NCBI GenBank assembly: GCA_037953745.1
Contig: JBAKBP010001389.1
Coordinates: 62,001-126,000, forward strand
DNA length: 64,000 nt
Source of the DNA: Lithodes maja
Lineage: Eukaryota > Arthropoda > Malacostraca > Decapoda > Lithodidae
Reading direction: 5' to 3'
A program made the position numbers and the translations under genes. The notes beneath the pieces were generated by a model. That model was not told the origin of the DNA, did not search any database, and saw only the letters and a program-made list of their open reading frames with translations. Positions within the stretch are counted from its first letter, which is position 1, and each line of letters starts with the position of its first letter. This document shows positions 10,960 to 20,871 of the stretch, one piece after another.

Positions 10960-11265
10960 AACAGGGTGTCTGAGCTGGCGTCGATGAGCAACACCCCTAA
11001 TTGCATAAGGTTTGGTAGACTAAATGATTGCATTCATATTGCTCCTTCCCCAGGGTTCATCGCCAAGAATGAACACAGTGAACATGGAGTTCACGGTGCC
11101 GGCGTTGAAACGGGGCAAAGTGCACCATAATTTGTGTCCTGTACAAGCTTTAACCAAATATATGAGATTGGCACCTCTTAACCAGCAAGGTGCTTTATGG
11201 GTATCGAGTACGGGTAAAAGATTAATGAAACGTAAAATGGCTTCTCTGCTAGTAGAAGTCATTAA

Positions 11266-11745
11266 CCCTCCGTTCCCGGAAGGGCTCTTGAACGCCCATA
11301 AAAAAGCATATAACAGGTACCCGGAAGGTCTCTTAAACACCCATGACGTCACAGCCTGTGAGCTTGCTGTGCGAGGCGTCGGTCCGACGCATGTAAACAA
11401 CAGCCGGCTGGACCGACGCTCCGCATCTCCGGCCACAAGAAGGAGAGCGTCGCTTGTTCGTGTGTGCCTGTATGTTGTTGTTAAGTATCGAATAGTAGTG
11501 TAAAGTGGCTGTTTTGGCCGTAAAGTTATCTCCAATGAAATCATCATCACAGCTCAACCAGTTGACTTAGAGAGCTCTACTTAATGCCATTCTACAGGTA
11601 AATAACACAGCTACGCTTGGGGATGCGCGGGAATGCGGGAAGCAGTCTGATTAACGAATATACGGTAGCCTAGCCTAGACGTTTTTCGGCCAAAACACCC
11701 GGGTTTCGAGGAATATATATATAATACATAACCGGGGCTGGAGGG
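11266..11745. mobile_element. piggyBac-type MITE, family A, copy 2 (480 bp)
   Basis: TTAA at 11262-11265 and 11746-11749. The host text GAAGTCATTAAAGAGAG is present uninterrupted in the other DIRS copy at about 44941-44957, so this is a filled site with a known empty site. Ends are CCCTCCGTTCCCGG and CCGGGGCTGGAGGG. Subterminal CTCTTGAACGCCCA-type motifs sit near 11284 and, more diverged, near 11328. It matches copy 1 over its whole length. Confidence 0.93.
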
Positions 11746-11990
11746 TTAAAGAGAGTAATCCCGGCGTAGTGGGTAGGGCCCACGATTTACGCAAATGGGC
11801 AGTATCTTTACGTTTTCTAAAGAATTTTTCTGTTGAAGACATAGCTACTACTCAACTATGGGCTTCAAATCATACTTTTTTGACTCGATACCTGTCGGTA
11901 GCACTAGACAAACCGTCAATGCCATGTATAGCGTTACGGCAAAGGGTCTAGATGGGTCTCTAAGTCACTAATTGTTTAGGTTAAGAAAGA

Positions 11991-12011
11991 GGGGGGGGGG
12001 GGGGGGGGGGG
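11991..12011 (+). repeat. Poly-G tract (21 G) after the recombinase stop
   Basis: A G-run sits 40 bases downstream of the recombinase stop codon. The full DIRS copy has an 18-G run at the same place (45188-45205). Confidence 0.9.
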
Positions 12012-12607
12012 TGCGGTCAGTGAAACATAAGACACCCTAGACCCCGCCGGAAGATATGTACAAAGTATACGAGCTGTGATACAATGTATAAGTGTTGTGA
12101 TTAAAATTTCTCTGTAGTAATGCCTACGGGAAATGTTGAGGTACAGTAGTACAACAATGGTTTCTTTCAGTGGGATACACTGTTGAAGCAATTTCATTTT
12201 AAGAGTTCTCGGTAGTTGCAACTACGAGTAGCATTTTAGTAAGTACATCTGCGATAGTACAAGAATTTATTCTATTTTTGTGTCTAATTTTAAGGAATAT
12301 ACACATTAGAATAATGGGATTTATATGTGCACATGTAAACATAAAGTTTTATTTTTCACCACTTACTTTAAGTGGGGTGCCTTTAACTTTCAGATCTGTG
12401 AACAGATTCTCATAGTTACCTTTTTCCTCAAGCAGGCTTCTTTAAGCACGCCCCTGCTTGTACCCCTTTTTATATGTTGTATAAAGTTTATACATAAATA
12501 TACAGTTTTACAAAGTAAGAATACTATGTGGTTGTTTGATTATCTGCCTTTTCTATTTGCAATGGTTATGATATGATTACGAATGTCCCCCTCCAGTCTT
12601 AGATATC
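12012..12607 (+). other. DIRS copy 2 3' untranslated region
   Basis: Starts with GACACCCTAGACCCCGCCGG, the same post-recombinase text as the full copy near 45221-45242. It contains a polyadenylation-like AATAAA only imperfectly and no open frame of note. It ends at the internal complementary region. Confidence 0.7.
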
Positions 12608-12718
12608 AGGCATAATCGTCAATGATGGAGGGGCCACTAATAAATTATAGGTTTGACTCCTGCAAGGAGATAAAGAAAACCTAATATTTAGTAGTGGCCC
12701 CGTAATCATTGACGACTG
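12608..12718. repeat. DIRS internal complementary region, copy 2
   Basis: The left half (AATGATGGAGGGGCCACT, then AATAAAT) is the complement of the DIRS left end. The right half (ATAGGTTTGACTCCTGCAAG through AGTAGTGGCCCC) is the complement of this copy's own right end at 13060-13128. This is the signature arrangement of DIRS elements. Confidence 0.85.
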
Positions 12719-12782
12719 GGGCCCTCCCGACCATCCCCTTCCCATTCGCTGATGTATTAAGGATTTTGGTATACTTGATATG

Positions 12783-13128
12783 TCAGTGAAGGTGGTTAGA
12801 TGCGCTAGCCAGCGTCTGGTCCAAGAATCCACAAAAGTACATCCACGGAATATGGAAAGCTTATGAATAGTTATTCTTATTTTATTTTTATTTTTTATTT
12901 GTTACAAAGTTTTTTCGTAGTGAGAACCCAATCATAAAGACGAACCATGAGTGATTTAGCGTGTGCTTATGATGAAGGTTCCTCTGAGCTCTGCGGCGGT
13001 AGTTTCAAACTGCGCTTATGGGCGTTTGAAGAGGTAGCCTTATGTAATAGGCATAATCATCAATGATGGAGGGGCCACTACTAAATATTAGGTTTTCTTT
13101 ATCTCCTTGCAGGAGTCAAACCTATAAT
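12783..13128. repeat. DIRS right inverted terminal repeat, copy 2
   Basis: Collinear with the right terminal repeat of the full DIRS (45895-46246), including TTTTTTCGTAGTGAGAACCC and the outer extension ending in CCTATAAT. The matching left repeat is absent because the copy is 5'-truncated. Confidence 0.85.
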
Positions 13129-13397
13129 CAGGAGATGATGGGGTGTAGAGGTCTTGGTGAGTATGGGTATGCTGATGAATGTTATTGAGGGTATATAGGT
13201 TGTCTGTTTGGTGTTGTAGAACCAGCCCTCTGTCTGTGTCGGGGTTGTCGACAAACCAGGCCGACGTCTTTGCATTGAAATCACCACCCAGGATGATGTG
13301 TGGGGTGTTTGTGATGTGTTGTATTTGTGGTCTGTAATCATTTGGTACTGTAGGGGATGTTTGGGGAGGGATGTATGTGTTTATGATGGTAATGTTG

Positions 13398-13910
13398 TTG
13401 TTGTTGTTGTTTTTCCCCAAGCTGCCTGGCCGAACAGCCCCAAGGCCCCGAGCAAGGCCAAGGCCGTAACCGAGCGCCCCCACAGAACCCTCCCTGCCGA
13501 CCACAATAAAGCCTGGGTGACCAAAGCCACTCCATGGCGGGGAGCTGAGGAGGGTGCGGAAACGCTCGGGAAACCAAAGCCCCACCCAGGGCCCTGTGCC
13601 CCTCAGCAATTATGAAGAGAAAGTTGAGGGGCAAAGGAAAGATGTGACGCTTTGGCTTCCAATCTTGGTAGATTAGGAGGTCAAGAGACGCCGTCACTTG
13701 AGATCTAGAAAATATATAAGTAAAAGGAACAGTCAGAGTAAGCTATGGGTATGGCAGAGATCGCTCAGTTCTCACTCTGATAGACCAGCCCATCACCACA
13801 TGACTAGAACCCAATCCTCTCAGCATCAGCTAGGAAAGGCCCTAGAAAGCCGCCTTTGGCGGGGGGATAGCTCCCCTATTTCAACCCTTTTCGGGGTTGG
13901 GCACCCGCCC
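13398..13910 (-). mobile_element. 513-bp retroposed element with (CAA)n tail and 14-bp target duplication
   Basis: TGATGGTAATGTTG occurs at 13384-13397 and again at 13911-13924. Removing the element and one copy restores an in-frame endonuclease reading (SSNITIINTYIPP). On the minus strand it starts GC-rich (GGGCGGGTGCCCAACCCC) and ends in a (CAA)n tail. The last part, GGCTGTTCGGCCAGGCAGC, is shared with 63716-63740. I see no tRNA-like A/B boxes, so it is either an unusual SINE or a 5'-truncated LINE tail. The frames seen across it are by-products. Confidence 0.78.
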
Positions 13911-14353
13911 TGATGGTAATGTTGGAGCTGTTGCCAGTGCGTATTTTAATTGAGTGTATTTCTGTTGTGTTATCGTTTGGGGGGAGGAGGGATTTGGTAT
14001 GTGCACTGGTGTCTATATATGTTATATCTTTGTGTACCAGGGTGATGAGTCCACTGCCAATGCCGACGGCCCGGTCTTGTCGTATGGTGGTGAAATTGTG
14101 AAATGTAGGTGTTTTTTGTGTTGTACAGAGTTTTGTTTCTTGTAAGATGGCAATGTGAATGTTGTGTTGTTTGATGAAGTGTGTGAGTTTGTGTTTCTTT
14201 GTGTTGATGCCATCTATGTTTAGTTGAAGGATGTTAATGTTGTGTGTGCGGTGTATGTTGGGTGCTGCTGCACGAGGATGGGGTGGGGGTGGGGATTGGG
14301 GTGCAGGAGATGAGGGTAGGAATGGATTAGGTTGGGGTGTGGATGGGCTGGGT

Positions 14354-14515
14354 GGGTTGGGGAGGAGAGGTGGACGGGTTCTAGGAGTAGGAGTGGATGT
14401 TATGGGCAGGTTATGTGGGTTGGGGAGGAGAGGTGGACGGGTTTTAGGAAAGGGAGTGGATGGTAAGGTTATGTGGGTTGGGGAGGAGAGGTGGACAGGA
14501 TTTAGGGGAGGGATT
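14354..14515. repeat. Short tandem repeat in the LINE Pro-rich linker (58-63 bp period)
   Basis: GGTTGGGGAGGAGAGGTGGA recurs at about 14356, 14418 and 14476. On the coding strand it encodes PPLLPNPHN-like repeats between the zinc finger and the endonuclease. Confidence 0.75.
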
Positions 14516-14695
14516 TGACTGGGAGAGGGAGGGGCATGAGGAACATGTCCAGGTGTTTGTGTAGTGTTTCATGGAGGCAAGTGTTGTGCAGGTGAAATGG
14601 GTCCAGTTCCCGCATGAGTTGCAGAGAACTGAACCCTTAGTTTGGCAGCTCGAAGTAATGGGTTTTGAGCAAGTTGGACATGTGTATTTGTAGGT

Positions 14696-14719
14696 GGGTC
14701 CTGGGTTGCTCTCAATGTC
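14696..14719 (-). other. 2A-type ribosome-skipping motif (DIESNPGP)
   Basis: Eight codons give D-I-E-S-N-P-G-P, matching the D(V/I)ExNPGP consensus, and the upstream residues LLLAG fit the usual hydrophobic run. The next residue after the expected break would be Pro at the last codon. The motif is in frame with the zinc finger that follows. Such motifs are known in the N-termini of CR1/L2-like and other APE-type LINEs. Confidence 0.88.
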
Positions 14720-15045
14720 TCCGGCTAGAAGGAGTCTTCGAGAAATGACAGCCGTTGAGTCATTTCTCGGTGTAGGAAAAACTGTATTGTGTGTGTGTGG
14801 TGTGAGAGGTGTGAGAATTGCCCGGCGCGACCGCAGCCGCTCCAAGGACGCGTGCCCCCAGGGAGGGGGCAGGGGATAGTTGTGGCGGTTTGGCTCCCGG
14901 AAACTGCTCCCCACGGTCGGCAGCCTGCTGTCCTCCACTGTCGGTGTTCTTGTCCCCGGACGGGAGGGTCGGCAGCCATCCATGGTCGGCAGTTCCGGGA
15001 GGTGGTCCTACGGCGTAGACGCCGCCACTCCAGGACCTTGGTTGT

Positions 15046-16828
15046 AGAATTAGCTTTACTTGGGAAATAGTTAACATCCTGAACTTCATATTGTGAATTA
15101 ATTTGTTGAGGAGGAACCTGTCTATCGTAGGCTTTAGTCATAGACTGTCCCTTTTGGGGAGAGGAACATGTGTGATAGAGAAGCTAGCATGCTTTCTAGC
15201 ACCTAAGTCACAACATTGTCTGTCAACATTTGGTTCATCAATGTTTTTTAAGAGATAGTTGTCCATTGTTAGACTGAGCTCTGAGGAGGGGTTAGCTTGT
15301 TTGTCAGAAAACTGCCCAAACATATCCCTCTGAGGGCTTAGCAACAGAGCATGAACCTTGTTCCAGGTCGTTTGGGGAAACAATCTGCATGTGAATCACG
15401 GTGAGAAGAGAGCCGGAGTAGCAATATCTTTGGGCATATTCTTGGACAATTGGGTGAGTGGATACTGTCTAGCTCTAGTTGCCTCAAAAATTGCAATCTT
15501 GATATTCCCAGTGGTCATCCGAGAATTACCACGTGAAGCTCTTCTGATAAAATGAAGTGCAGACCTGGAGTTTTGTTCAGGGATAGAATCTGCTACTTGC
15601 CTCATGGCTTGTGCAAGTTGTTGTTGTGTGATAAAATTTGACAGTAACCTATGGGTTCTTTGTCGTAGTTTAAAGTCTTTGTCAGTCCGTGCAGGGTAGG
15701 TGTATTAATCATGGGGTCAACTAGTGGCTAGCTTGGTGTAGTGACTAGCGTCTCGGACTTCCACCCAGAAGGCCCGGGTTCGCGCCCACGCTCGGCGCAT
15801 TAAAGATTTTTCACAAGCACTGAGTCGTTACCATCCCTCATGAGCAAAGGGATGGGGTAGTAGTACAGGACCCCAATGGAAATACGCCTAATCGGCCTTA
15901 TTGAGCTATCCTTAGCTAGCTTAGCATGTGCTAGCTTTAAGAACTATTATTACTATTATTATTAGTTGGTTTACAACTATTGTTGGCGATCTGAGATATT
16001 TCCAGAACTCCTGGGGAATAGAGTCAGAGTTGTATATATGCATAGTGGTAAATTTTTTATTACGTCCAGCAATCGGTCTTGTGCGGCTTTGTATGTAGAT
16101 GCCTAAGCTCGTCCGTTTTAATAATCCACTCATTTGGTATTGGCACCAAATCTGAATGACCTGTGTCAGCATTAGTAGGTGCTATCCTGGTAATTGTTTC
16201 CAGTATCGAGATTCACCAATTAGTAGAGGGGGAAGCTTCTTGAACATTTCATGAGCAGGTTGTTTAGGCTGGACAGGTAAATGAGACAGTGGGACTGTGT
16301 CTGGTATGGCATATTGTAACATGGGTGGAGCCAGAGACCTACTTTGGAGATCTCGGATAGCTTTATCTAAAGACGTAAATTTCTGTTCAATTTTGTCTGT
16401 CAACTCATGCATAGATTTAAGAAAATACCTGAAATTCACCCACCAAGCCACCAGGCGGGCTCTGAGTAGGGACTATATCAGGAAACTCTTCTTCACTTTG
16501 TTCTAATGGAGAACCATGGTACTCATTCTACTCCAACCCTCTTCGGTATGGTTACTGGTTTCCAATTCATACCACCCTACCATAGCATTGCTTATGACCA
16601 AAGGTTCTGGGGTATCCTTTGGAAGTACTTTTTTCCGTATTGCCCCAACCATACTGTAACCAAGATGTCTGGAGCTGCCAGAGAAGGACCTAAACGAACA
16701 GGTAAGTCCGTAGAAGGCTGAACAGGTAATTAGTGTATGGGTTTATGTACTTCAGCTTCAATATTCACCTGAATCAGTTTACGGTAGCTTTAATGTGGGT
16801 GGAGCAAGCAACTGGGTTTATTCAGATT
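15046..16828 (-). pseudogene. Relic DIRS gag-like region (DIRS-2), C-terminal part
   Basis: Broken minus-strand frames align with the gag protein of the full DIRS. IKIAIFEATRARQYPLTQL corresponds to IRTALLEAVRARQDLRMSL, preceded in both by an S-x-R-S-A/V-x-x-x-x-R-R block. FPQTTWNKV corresponds to SPEVWRTVF. Further upstream are MHELTDKIEQKFTSLDKAI and EFWKYLRSP. Stops and frameshifts are numerous, so it is old. A SINE (15726-15963) interrupts it, a LINE separates it from its N-terminal part (18345-18749), and the 2A-type LINE abuts its left side. Confidence 0.6.
15726..15963 (+). mobile_element. tRNA-derived SINE with LINE-like tail
   Basis: The head TAGCTTGGTGTAGTGACTAG and GGGTTCGCGCCC are good A- and B-box pol III promoter elements in a tRNA-like layout. 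The middle holds GTTACCATCCCTCATGAGC, shared with two other SINEs here. The tail CCCCAATGGAAATACGCC, then TAATCGGCCTTATTGAGC and ATCCTTAG, is nearly the same as the 3' end of the LINE at 27297-27470. It ends in (ATT)n. A second copy runs off the window at 63807-64000 on the minus strand. Confidence 0.88.
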
Positions 16829-18344
16829 GCTCATCATCATCTCCGACGCCTTGCTTCCCCCTGGGAAACCCCCACTAGAGGATGGCCATGACAGAAACAT
16901 CTCCAAGCTACTTTGTCAAGACATTGACTTTGTCCTTTGCCCGTGCCACAATGCCCCTTCCACTACGTGGAAGTTTTCTTCAATATATTTTTCCACTTTC
17001 TTTTCCCATACCATAGGTGGTCTTCCACTACTAGCGGTTCCACTCACCTGACTCCCATATATCTTTCTTGGCATTCTGTCTTCATCCATTCTCTGAACAT
17101 GACCATACCACCTCAAAGTACTTCTCTTTATCCACTCAACCACACCACAATCAATGCCCAAAGCCTGCTCTTCCATTCCAAAGGACTCGTACACTTCCCT
17201 ATTACTTGGCCCATCTAGCCTATTCATGCCAGCTGCCATTCTGAAAAAGCTCATCTCCACAGCTCTTAGTTTGAAGAGGTCCTCGTCACTTGCCGTCCAT
17301 GTCTCGCTTCCATACGAGAGTATTGGGAGCAGCACACTGTTTCTCAGTGACTTTTTGACTTCCTGGCTAACCATTCTTCCTTTGAGAATACTATCAAGTT
17401 CTCCAATCACTTTTCTCCCTTGCATTTTTCTCTCTTTTATCTCACTCTCCATTTTACCATATTTGCATAGTACAGCTCCCAAATACTTGAAACTTTCAAC
17501 CTCTTCTAGTACTTCATTTTTCAATTTTATTTTACAACTTTTCTTGTGTTCTTTCTTGATTCTATATTTTTCCTTAAAACCTATAGTTTCATGCATTCTT
17601 CTCTCAAACACCATTACCTTACATTTCCCTACATTGACCTTTAACTTTCTCTTTTCACATACCCTGTCAAAGTCAGTGACCACTCTCTGAAGTTCTTCAG
17701 CATTTTCCGCCAACAGGACTGCATCGTCCGCATATAGGCATGTTAAAATCTTCCATGTTCTTACCTCTGATTCCAGTCTAGCTCCCACACCCATTGATAC
17801 AGCCCTACATTCCCTAATCACTCCATCCATGTATATATTGAACAACCAAGCTGACATGACACATCCCTGTCTTACACCTACATTGACCTCAAAACTTTCA
17901 CTTAACTTATCCCCTACCTTCACATTTGCCATTGCATTCCCATAAAAAGATTTTACTGCCATTAGCAACTTTCCTCCCACACCATATACTGTTAACACAT
18001 CCCACAGGCCCTCCCAGTCTACTTTGTCGTAGGCTTTTTCCAAATCCATGAATGCTGCATAGAGTTTGCTGTTTTTGGCCAGATACTTCTCTACCAACAA
18101 TCGCATTGAGGCTATCTGGTCAACGCAGCCCCTGTCCTTTCTGAAACCTCCCTGTTCCTCGCCTATTTTGTCATCCGTTATCTTCTGTAGCCTCTGCGTT
18201 ACAACTCTTGCGTGTACCTTTCCAGGTATGCTAAGCAAGCTAATTCCCCTATAATTCTTACACTCTTCTTTACTACCCTTCCCTTTGTACAAGGGTACTA
18301 TCACTGCTTCAGATTGCTGTTCAATAGTATCAGCTAACTGTACT
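16829..18344 (-). pseudogene. LINE reverse transcriptase (family R), 5'-truncated but open
   Basis: One minus-strand frame of 491 codons (18391 to 16916) covers the polymerase. Landmarks are VIVPLYKGKGSKEECKNYRG, EEQGGFRKDRGCVDQIA, AAFMDLEKAYDKVDW (motif A), GVRQGCVMSAWLFNIYMDG (motif B) and CLYADDAVLLAEN (motif C). The C-terminus has SYGSETWTASDEDLFKL and LRWYGHVQRM. There is no endonuclease, so it is a truncated insertion. The first residues of the frame (TDPISEGISSPP) belong to the flanking gag relic. The 3' end has a short (ATG)n tail near 16829. I cannot assign the clade with certainty. Confidence 0.83.
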
Positions 18345-18749
18345 AGGGAAAGTGGAGGGGAACTGATACCCTCAGAAATTGGATCAGTCAAGGAAGTAGA
18401 TGAGACAGGTAATTTATGTTTTTTGATGTAATAGAGTTAGCCGGGTGGCTGACCACATTAGACAATGTCAAAAATCTGGGGGTATGTGGTGTAGAATGCA
18501 GGATTTTGGAATCATGACTGCGAGTCGCGTCGGGGATAGTTTGGTACTTAGTAGGTCGCCTTTTAGTTTGAGATTTGCTCACTTTCTTCTGTTTATTTAC
18601 TGGAAGAATTTGAGTTGGCGGACCTATGTCTTTTCCTGCTAGATCCAGACATTTTCTTGTCAGGAGATGGAGAGGAGCTAGGGGTTTTAGAAAAAGATAT
18701 TTCTAAAAAAGCTTACATACTTTGCCTCCATAATACCTGGATATTTTGT
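18345..18749 (-). pseudogene. Relic DIRS gag-like region (DIRS-2), Ser/Lys-rich part
   Basis: Minus-strand translation includes SPSPDKKMSGSSRKRHR followed by Ser/Asn-rich text, resembling the Ser/Arg-rich segment of the intact DIRS gag (SLASSPASKKSRTESS). Stops break it. It lies between the family R LINE and the left TTAA of the piggyBac element. Confidence 0.45.
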
Positions 18750-19165
18750 TTAACCCTCCAGCCCCGGGGACTATAGTTCGCGACTGTGCTGCGGTACCGG
18801 GTGTTTTGACGATCTTTGGGCTATGTTAACTCCTCTGTAATTCAATGAATATGGCATGTAATGTTATGAATAAAAAAGAAAAATGTTCCACAAACCTTCC
18901 TCTGTAGAATGGCGTTGAGTAGAGGTCTCTAGCCCCTCTAGTTGCATAATGGTGAGCGCGGGAAGACGAGTGCTTTTCGGCGGAAAATTCTTCCCGCGTT
19001 CGGATGCGTCGCCCCGGCCACGGCTACGACACACCTAGCCGCTCGTCGCGCCAAAGTGTTTATCTCCCTTAGACGATTTTAGTGTTTGATATTGAGAATG
19101 TGATGTTTATTTGATATTTTTATAGTTATTTTGAGGCCAATTATATAAAGTATGTTTATTAGGGT

Positions 19166-20620
19166 ATCACTGTCACTAATATTGCTCATTTTCACTCGAT
19201 ACCGTACATTTTATTAGTAATTGAGGTAGGTTATTGTTATATTAGGCACTGATTATTAGTTATTACAGGTGTTTGTTATACTTTGGCCATCAAGTATTGT
19301 GTCTTGTGTCACTTTCAGTTTGATAAATATGCTTTAGAGTGTCACTGTCACTGATAATGCTCATTTTCACTCGATACCGTAATTTTATTAGTAATTGAGG
19401 TAGGTTATAGTTATATTAGGCACTGATTATTCGTTATCACAGGTGTTTTATTATACTTTGGCCATCAAGTATTGTGTCTTGTGTCACTTTCACTTTGATA
19501 AATATGCTTTAGAGTGTCACTGTCACTGATAATGCTCATTTTCACTCGATACTGTACATCTATCTATCTATCTATTGCCTGACGCCGTGATCCCCGAAGG
19601 GGTGGCCACGAACGAACCGCCCCCATGCACCTCTGTCCCCAGTCAGTCGACGCCCCTCCCCCCAACCAGCACCGCCTTCATTCATGTAGTTCCTCACTCC
19701 ATCCTTCCACCTCATATTCGGTCTACCTCTCCCCCTCTGTCCCTCCACCTCGCTCTCGTACACCCTCTTAGTCATTCTCTCGCTTTCCATACGTTCCATA
19801 TGGCCGAACCATCTCAAGTTGTTCCTTTTCACACTTTCCAGCACATCTACCTCCACACCACACCTCCTTCTTACTTCCTCATTAGTCTGTCTATCCCTCC
19901 ATGTAATTCCGCACGCACTCCTTAAGTAATTCATTTCCACTGCTCTCACTCTTGGTCTGAGTCTCTCAACCAACGTCCATGCTTCGCTTCCGTAAGTCAG
20001 TGTCGGGATTACCACACTGTCATGCAAGGACTTCTTCACTTCCATACTGACCACCCTATTTCTTGTTACTGCTTTTAGCGTTCCTACAACCCTCTTCCCC
20101 TGTTGTACCCTCTCCCGCACCTCTTCATCCATAGTCCCATCTTTACTCAACACACTGCCCAGATACTTAAAAGAGTTGACGATCTCCATAGCCTGACCGT
20201 TCAGCTTCACCTCACACTCTGTGACTTCACCCCTTTCGAAGACCATAACCTTGCTCTTCCCCGTATTTACCTTCAAATTCCGTTTTTCGCACACTGTTCC
20301 AAACTCATTTACCAGACCCTGCAACTCCCATTCATTATCACTCATCAGAACTGTATCATCCGCAAACAGCAGTATAGGTAGCTTCCACTCAATTCCCTCC
20401 CTTTTCAGCGATACACCAACATCCACTGCTCTTGATAGTATTTCTTTCATAACTCCATCCATATATATACATTTACATTTACATATACTGTACATTTTAT
20501 TAGTAATTGAGGTAGGTTATTGTTATATTAGGCACTGATTATTCGTTATCACAGGTGTTTATTATACTTTGGCCATCAAATATTAGGTCTTGTGTCACTT
20601 TCACTTAGTTATATGCTTTG
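19166..20620. repeat. 175-bp tandem repeat in the piggyBac 3' region
   Basis: GTCACTGTCACT..GCTCATTTTCACTCGATAC starts repeat units at about 19166, 19341 and 19516. The third unit resumes at 20486 after the LINE insertion. Each unit contains TAGTAATTGAGGTAGG and ACTTTGGCCATCAA. The array lies between the transposase stop and the left terminal repeat. Confidence 0.85.
19560..20485 (-). pseudogene. LINE reverse transcriptase (family R), 5'-truncated copy
   Basis: Flanked by a 10-bp duplication TACTGTACAT (19550-19559 and 20486-20495). A frame of about 300 codons on the minus strand starts just before the YADD-equivalent box (LLFADDTVLMSDN). It then gives FGTVCEKRNLKVNTGKSKV, SFKYLGSVLSKDG and TYGSEAWTL, ending in RGRPNMRWKDGV. 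The family matches 16829-18344 at moderate identity. The 3' end carries GGTGGCCACCCCTTCGGGG and a (TAGA)n tail. It is inserted in the 175-bp tandem array. Confidence 0.9.
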
Positions 20621-20871
20621 TAAACGTTTTATATACAATTTATTGTCTTTTTTCACTGATTTATATATTTCTATAGGTTGTAATCATATGAATGTCACTT
20701 ATTATATACATGTGTCACTTTCACATATTATTATGGTGTAATTGTATTTGTATCAATTTTCTCATAATACATGACTTTTGTATAACAATAAATTGGTTTA
20801 CTTCCACTTTTTGCCTATATATATATATACTGTACATATTGTCCTTTTTTTTGTCACTTTCACTATGATTA

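Larger units (their letters stand above)
9861..11951 (+). pseudogene. DIRS tyrosine recombinase, copy 2, interrupted
   Basis: The frame overlaps the end of the RNase H/methyltransferase frame and then encodes a tyrosine recombinase. Recognisable parts are the core-binding domain (QYTQSTKRQYQSHWQSYTS, FNYLNYLFEQKRLS), then MALATGN. After the SINE comes RVSELASMSN with the first catalytic Arg. Next are EFTVPALKRGKVHH and PVQALTKYMRLAPL, and after the MITE GRAHDLRKWAVSL with the H-x-x-R box. It ends in TRYLSVALDKPSMPCIALR with the nucleophilic Tyr, stop at 11951. Besides the two insertions, a small deletion near 11085 shifts the frame relative to copy 1. It acts, in intact elements, to integrate a circular cDNA. 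Confidence 0.85.
9573..13128 (+). mobile_element. 5'-truncated DIRS retrotransposon, copy 2, with complete right terminus
   Basis: From about 9637 the sequence follows the full DIRS at 37589-46246, starting inside its RNase H region at about 43571. It continues through the methyltransferase-like and tyrosine recombinase regions, a poly-G tract, the internal complementary region and the right terminal repeat, ending in CCTATAAT at 13128. It is inserted in the 2A-type LINE: CAGGAG borders it on both sides (9567-9572 and 13129-13134). Compared with the full copy it carries two extra insertions, a SINE at 10724-10959 and a TTAA MITE at 11266-11745. Confidence 0.85.
13129..15045 (-). pseudogene. 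2A-type LINE: 5' half with 2A motif, zinc finger and endonuclease
   Basis: Read on the minus strand from about 14983. An N-terminal leader is followed by LLLAGDIESNPGP, a 2A-type motif ending at residue 96 of the frame. A Cys/His finger follows at about residues 102-150 (CPTCSKPI, CNSCGNWTHFTC, WTCSSC), then a Pro-rich linker with a 58-63 bp DNA repeat. After a frame change comes the apurinic endonuclease domain: ITIINTYIPP, then IILGGDFNAKTSAWF. In related LINEs the 2A separates the leader from the enzyme by ribosome skipping. The element continues at 9570 beyond the DIRS insertion. A 513-bp element (13398-13910) splits the endonuclease. Confidence 0.83.

Noticed and set aside
14231..14518. 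Gly-rich plus-strand protein (95 codons)
   Set aside because: It is the complement of the Pro-rich linker repeats of the 2A-type LINE.
5151..15045. The plus-strand LINE C-terminus at 5151-6131 and the minus-strand N-terminal part at 8156-15045 as one twin-primed insertion
   Set aside because: Twin priming puts the inverted 5' part upstream of the sense 3' part. Here the inverted part lies beyond the 3' end of the sense part, with about 2 kb of other repeats between, so two separate copies are more likely.
17154..17690. Plus-strand frame of 178 codons
   Set aside because: It is the antisense shadow of the family R LINE polymerase, which has clear motifs on the other strand.
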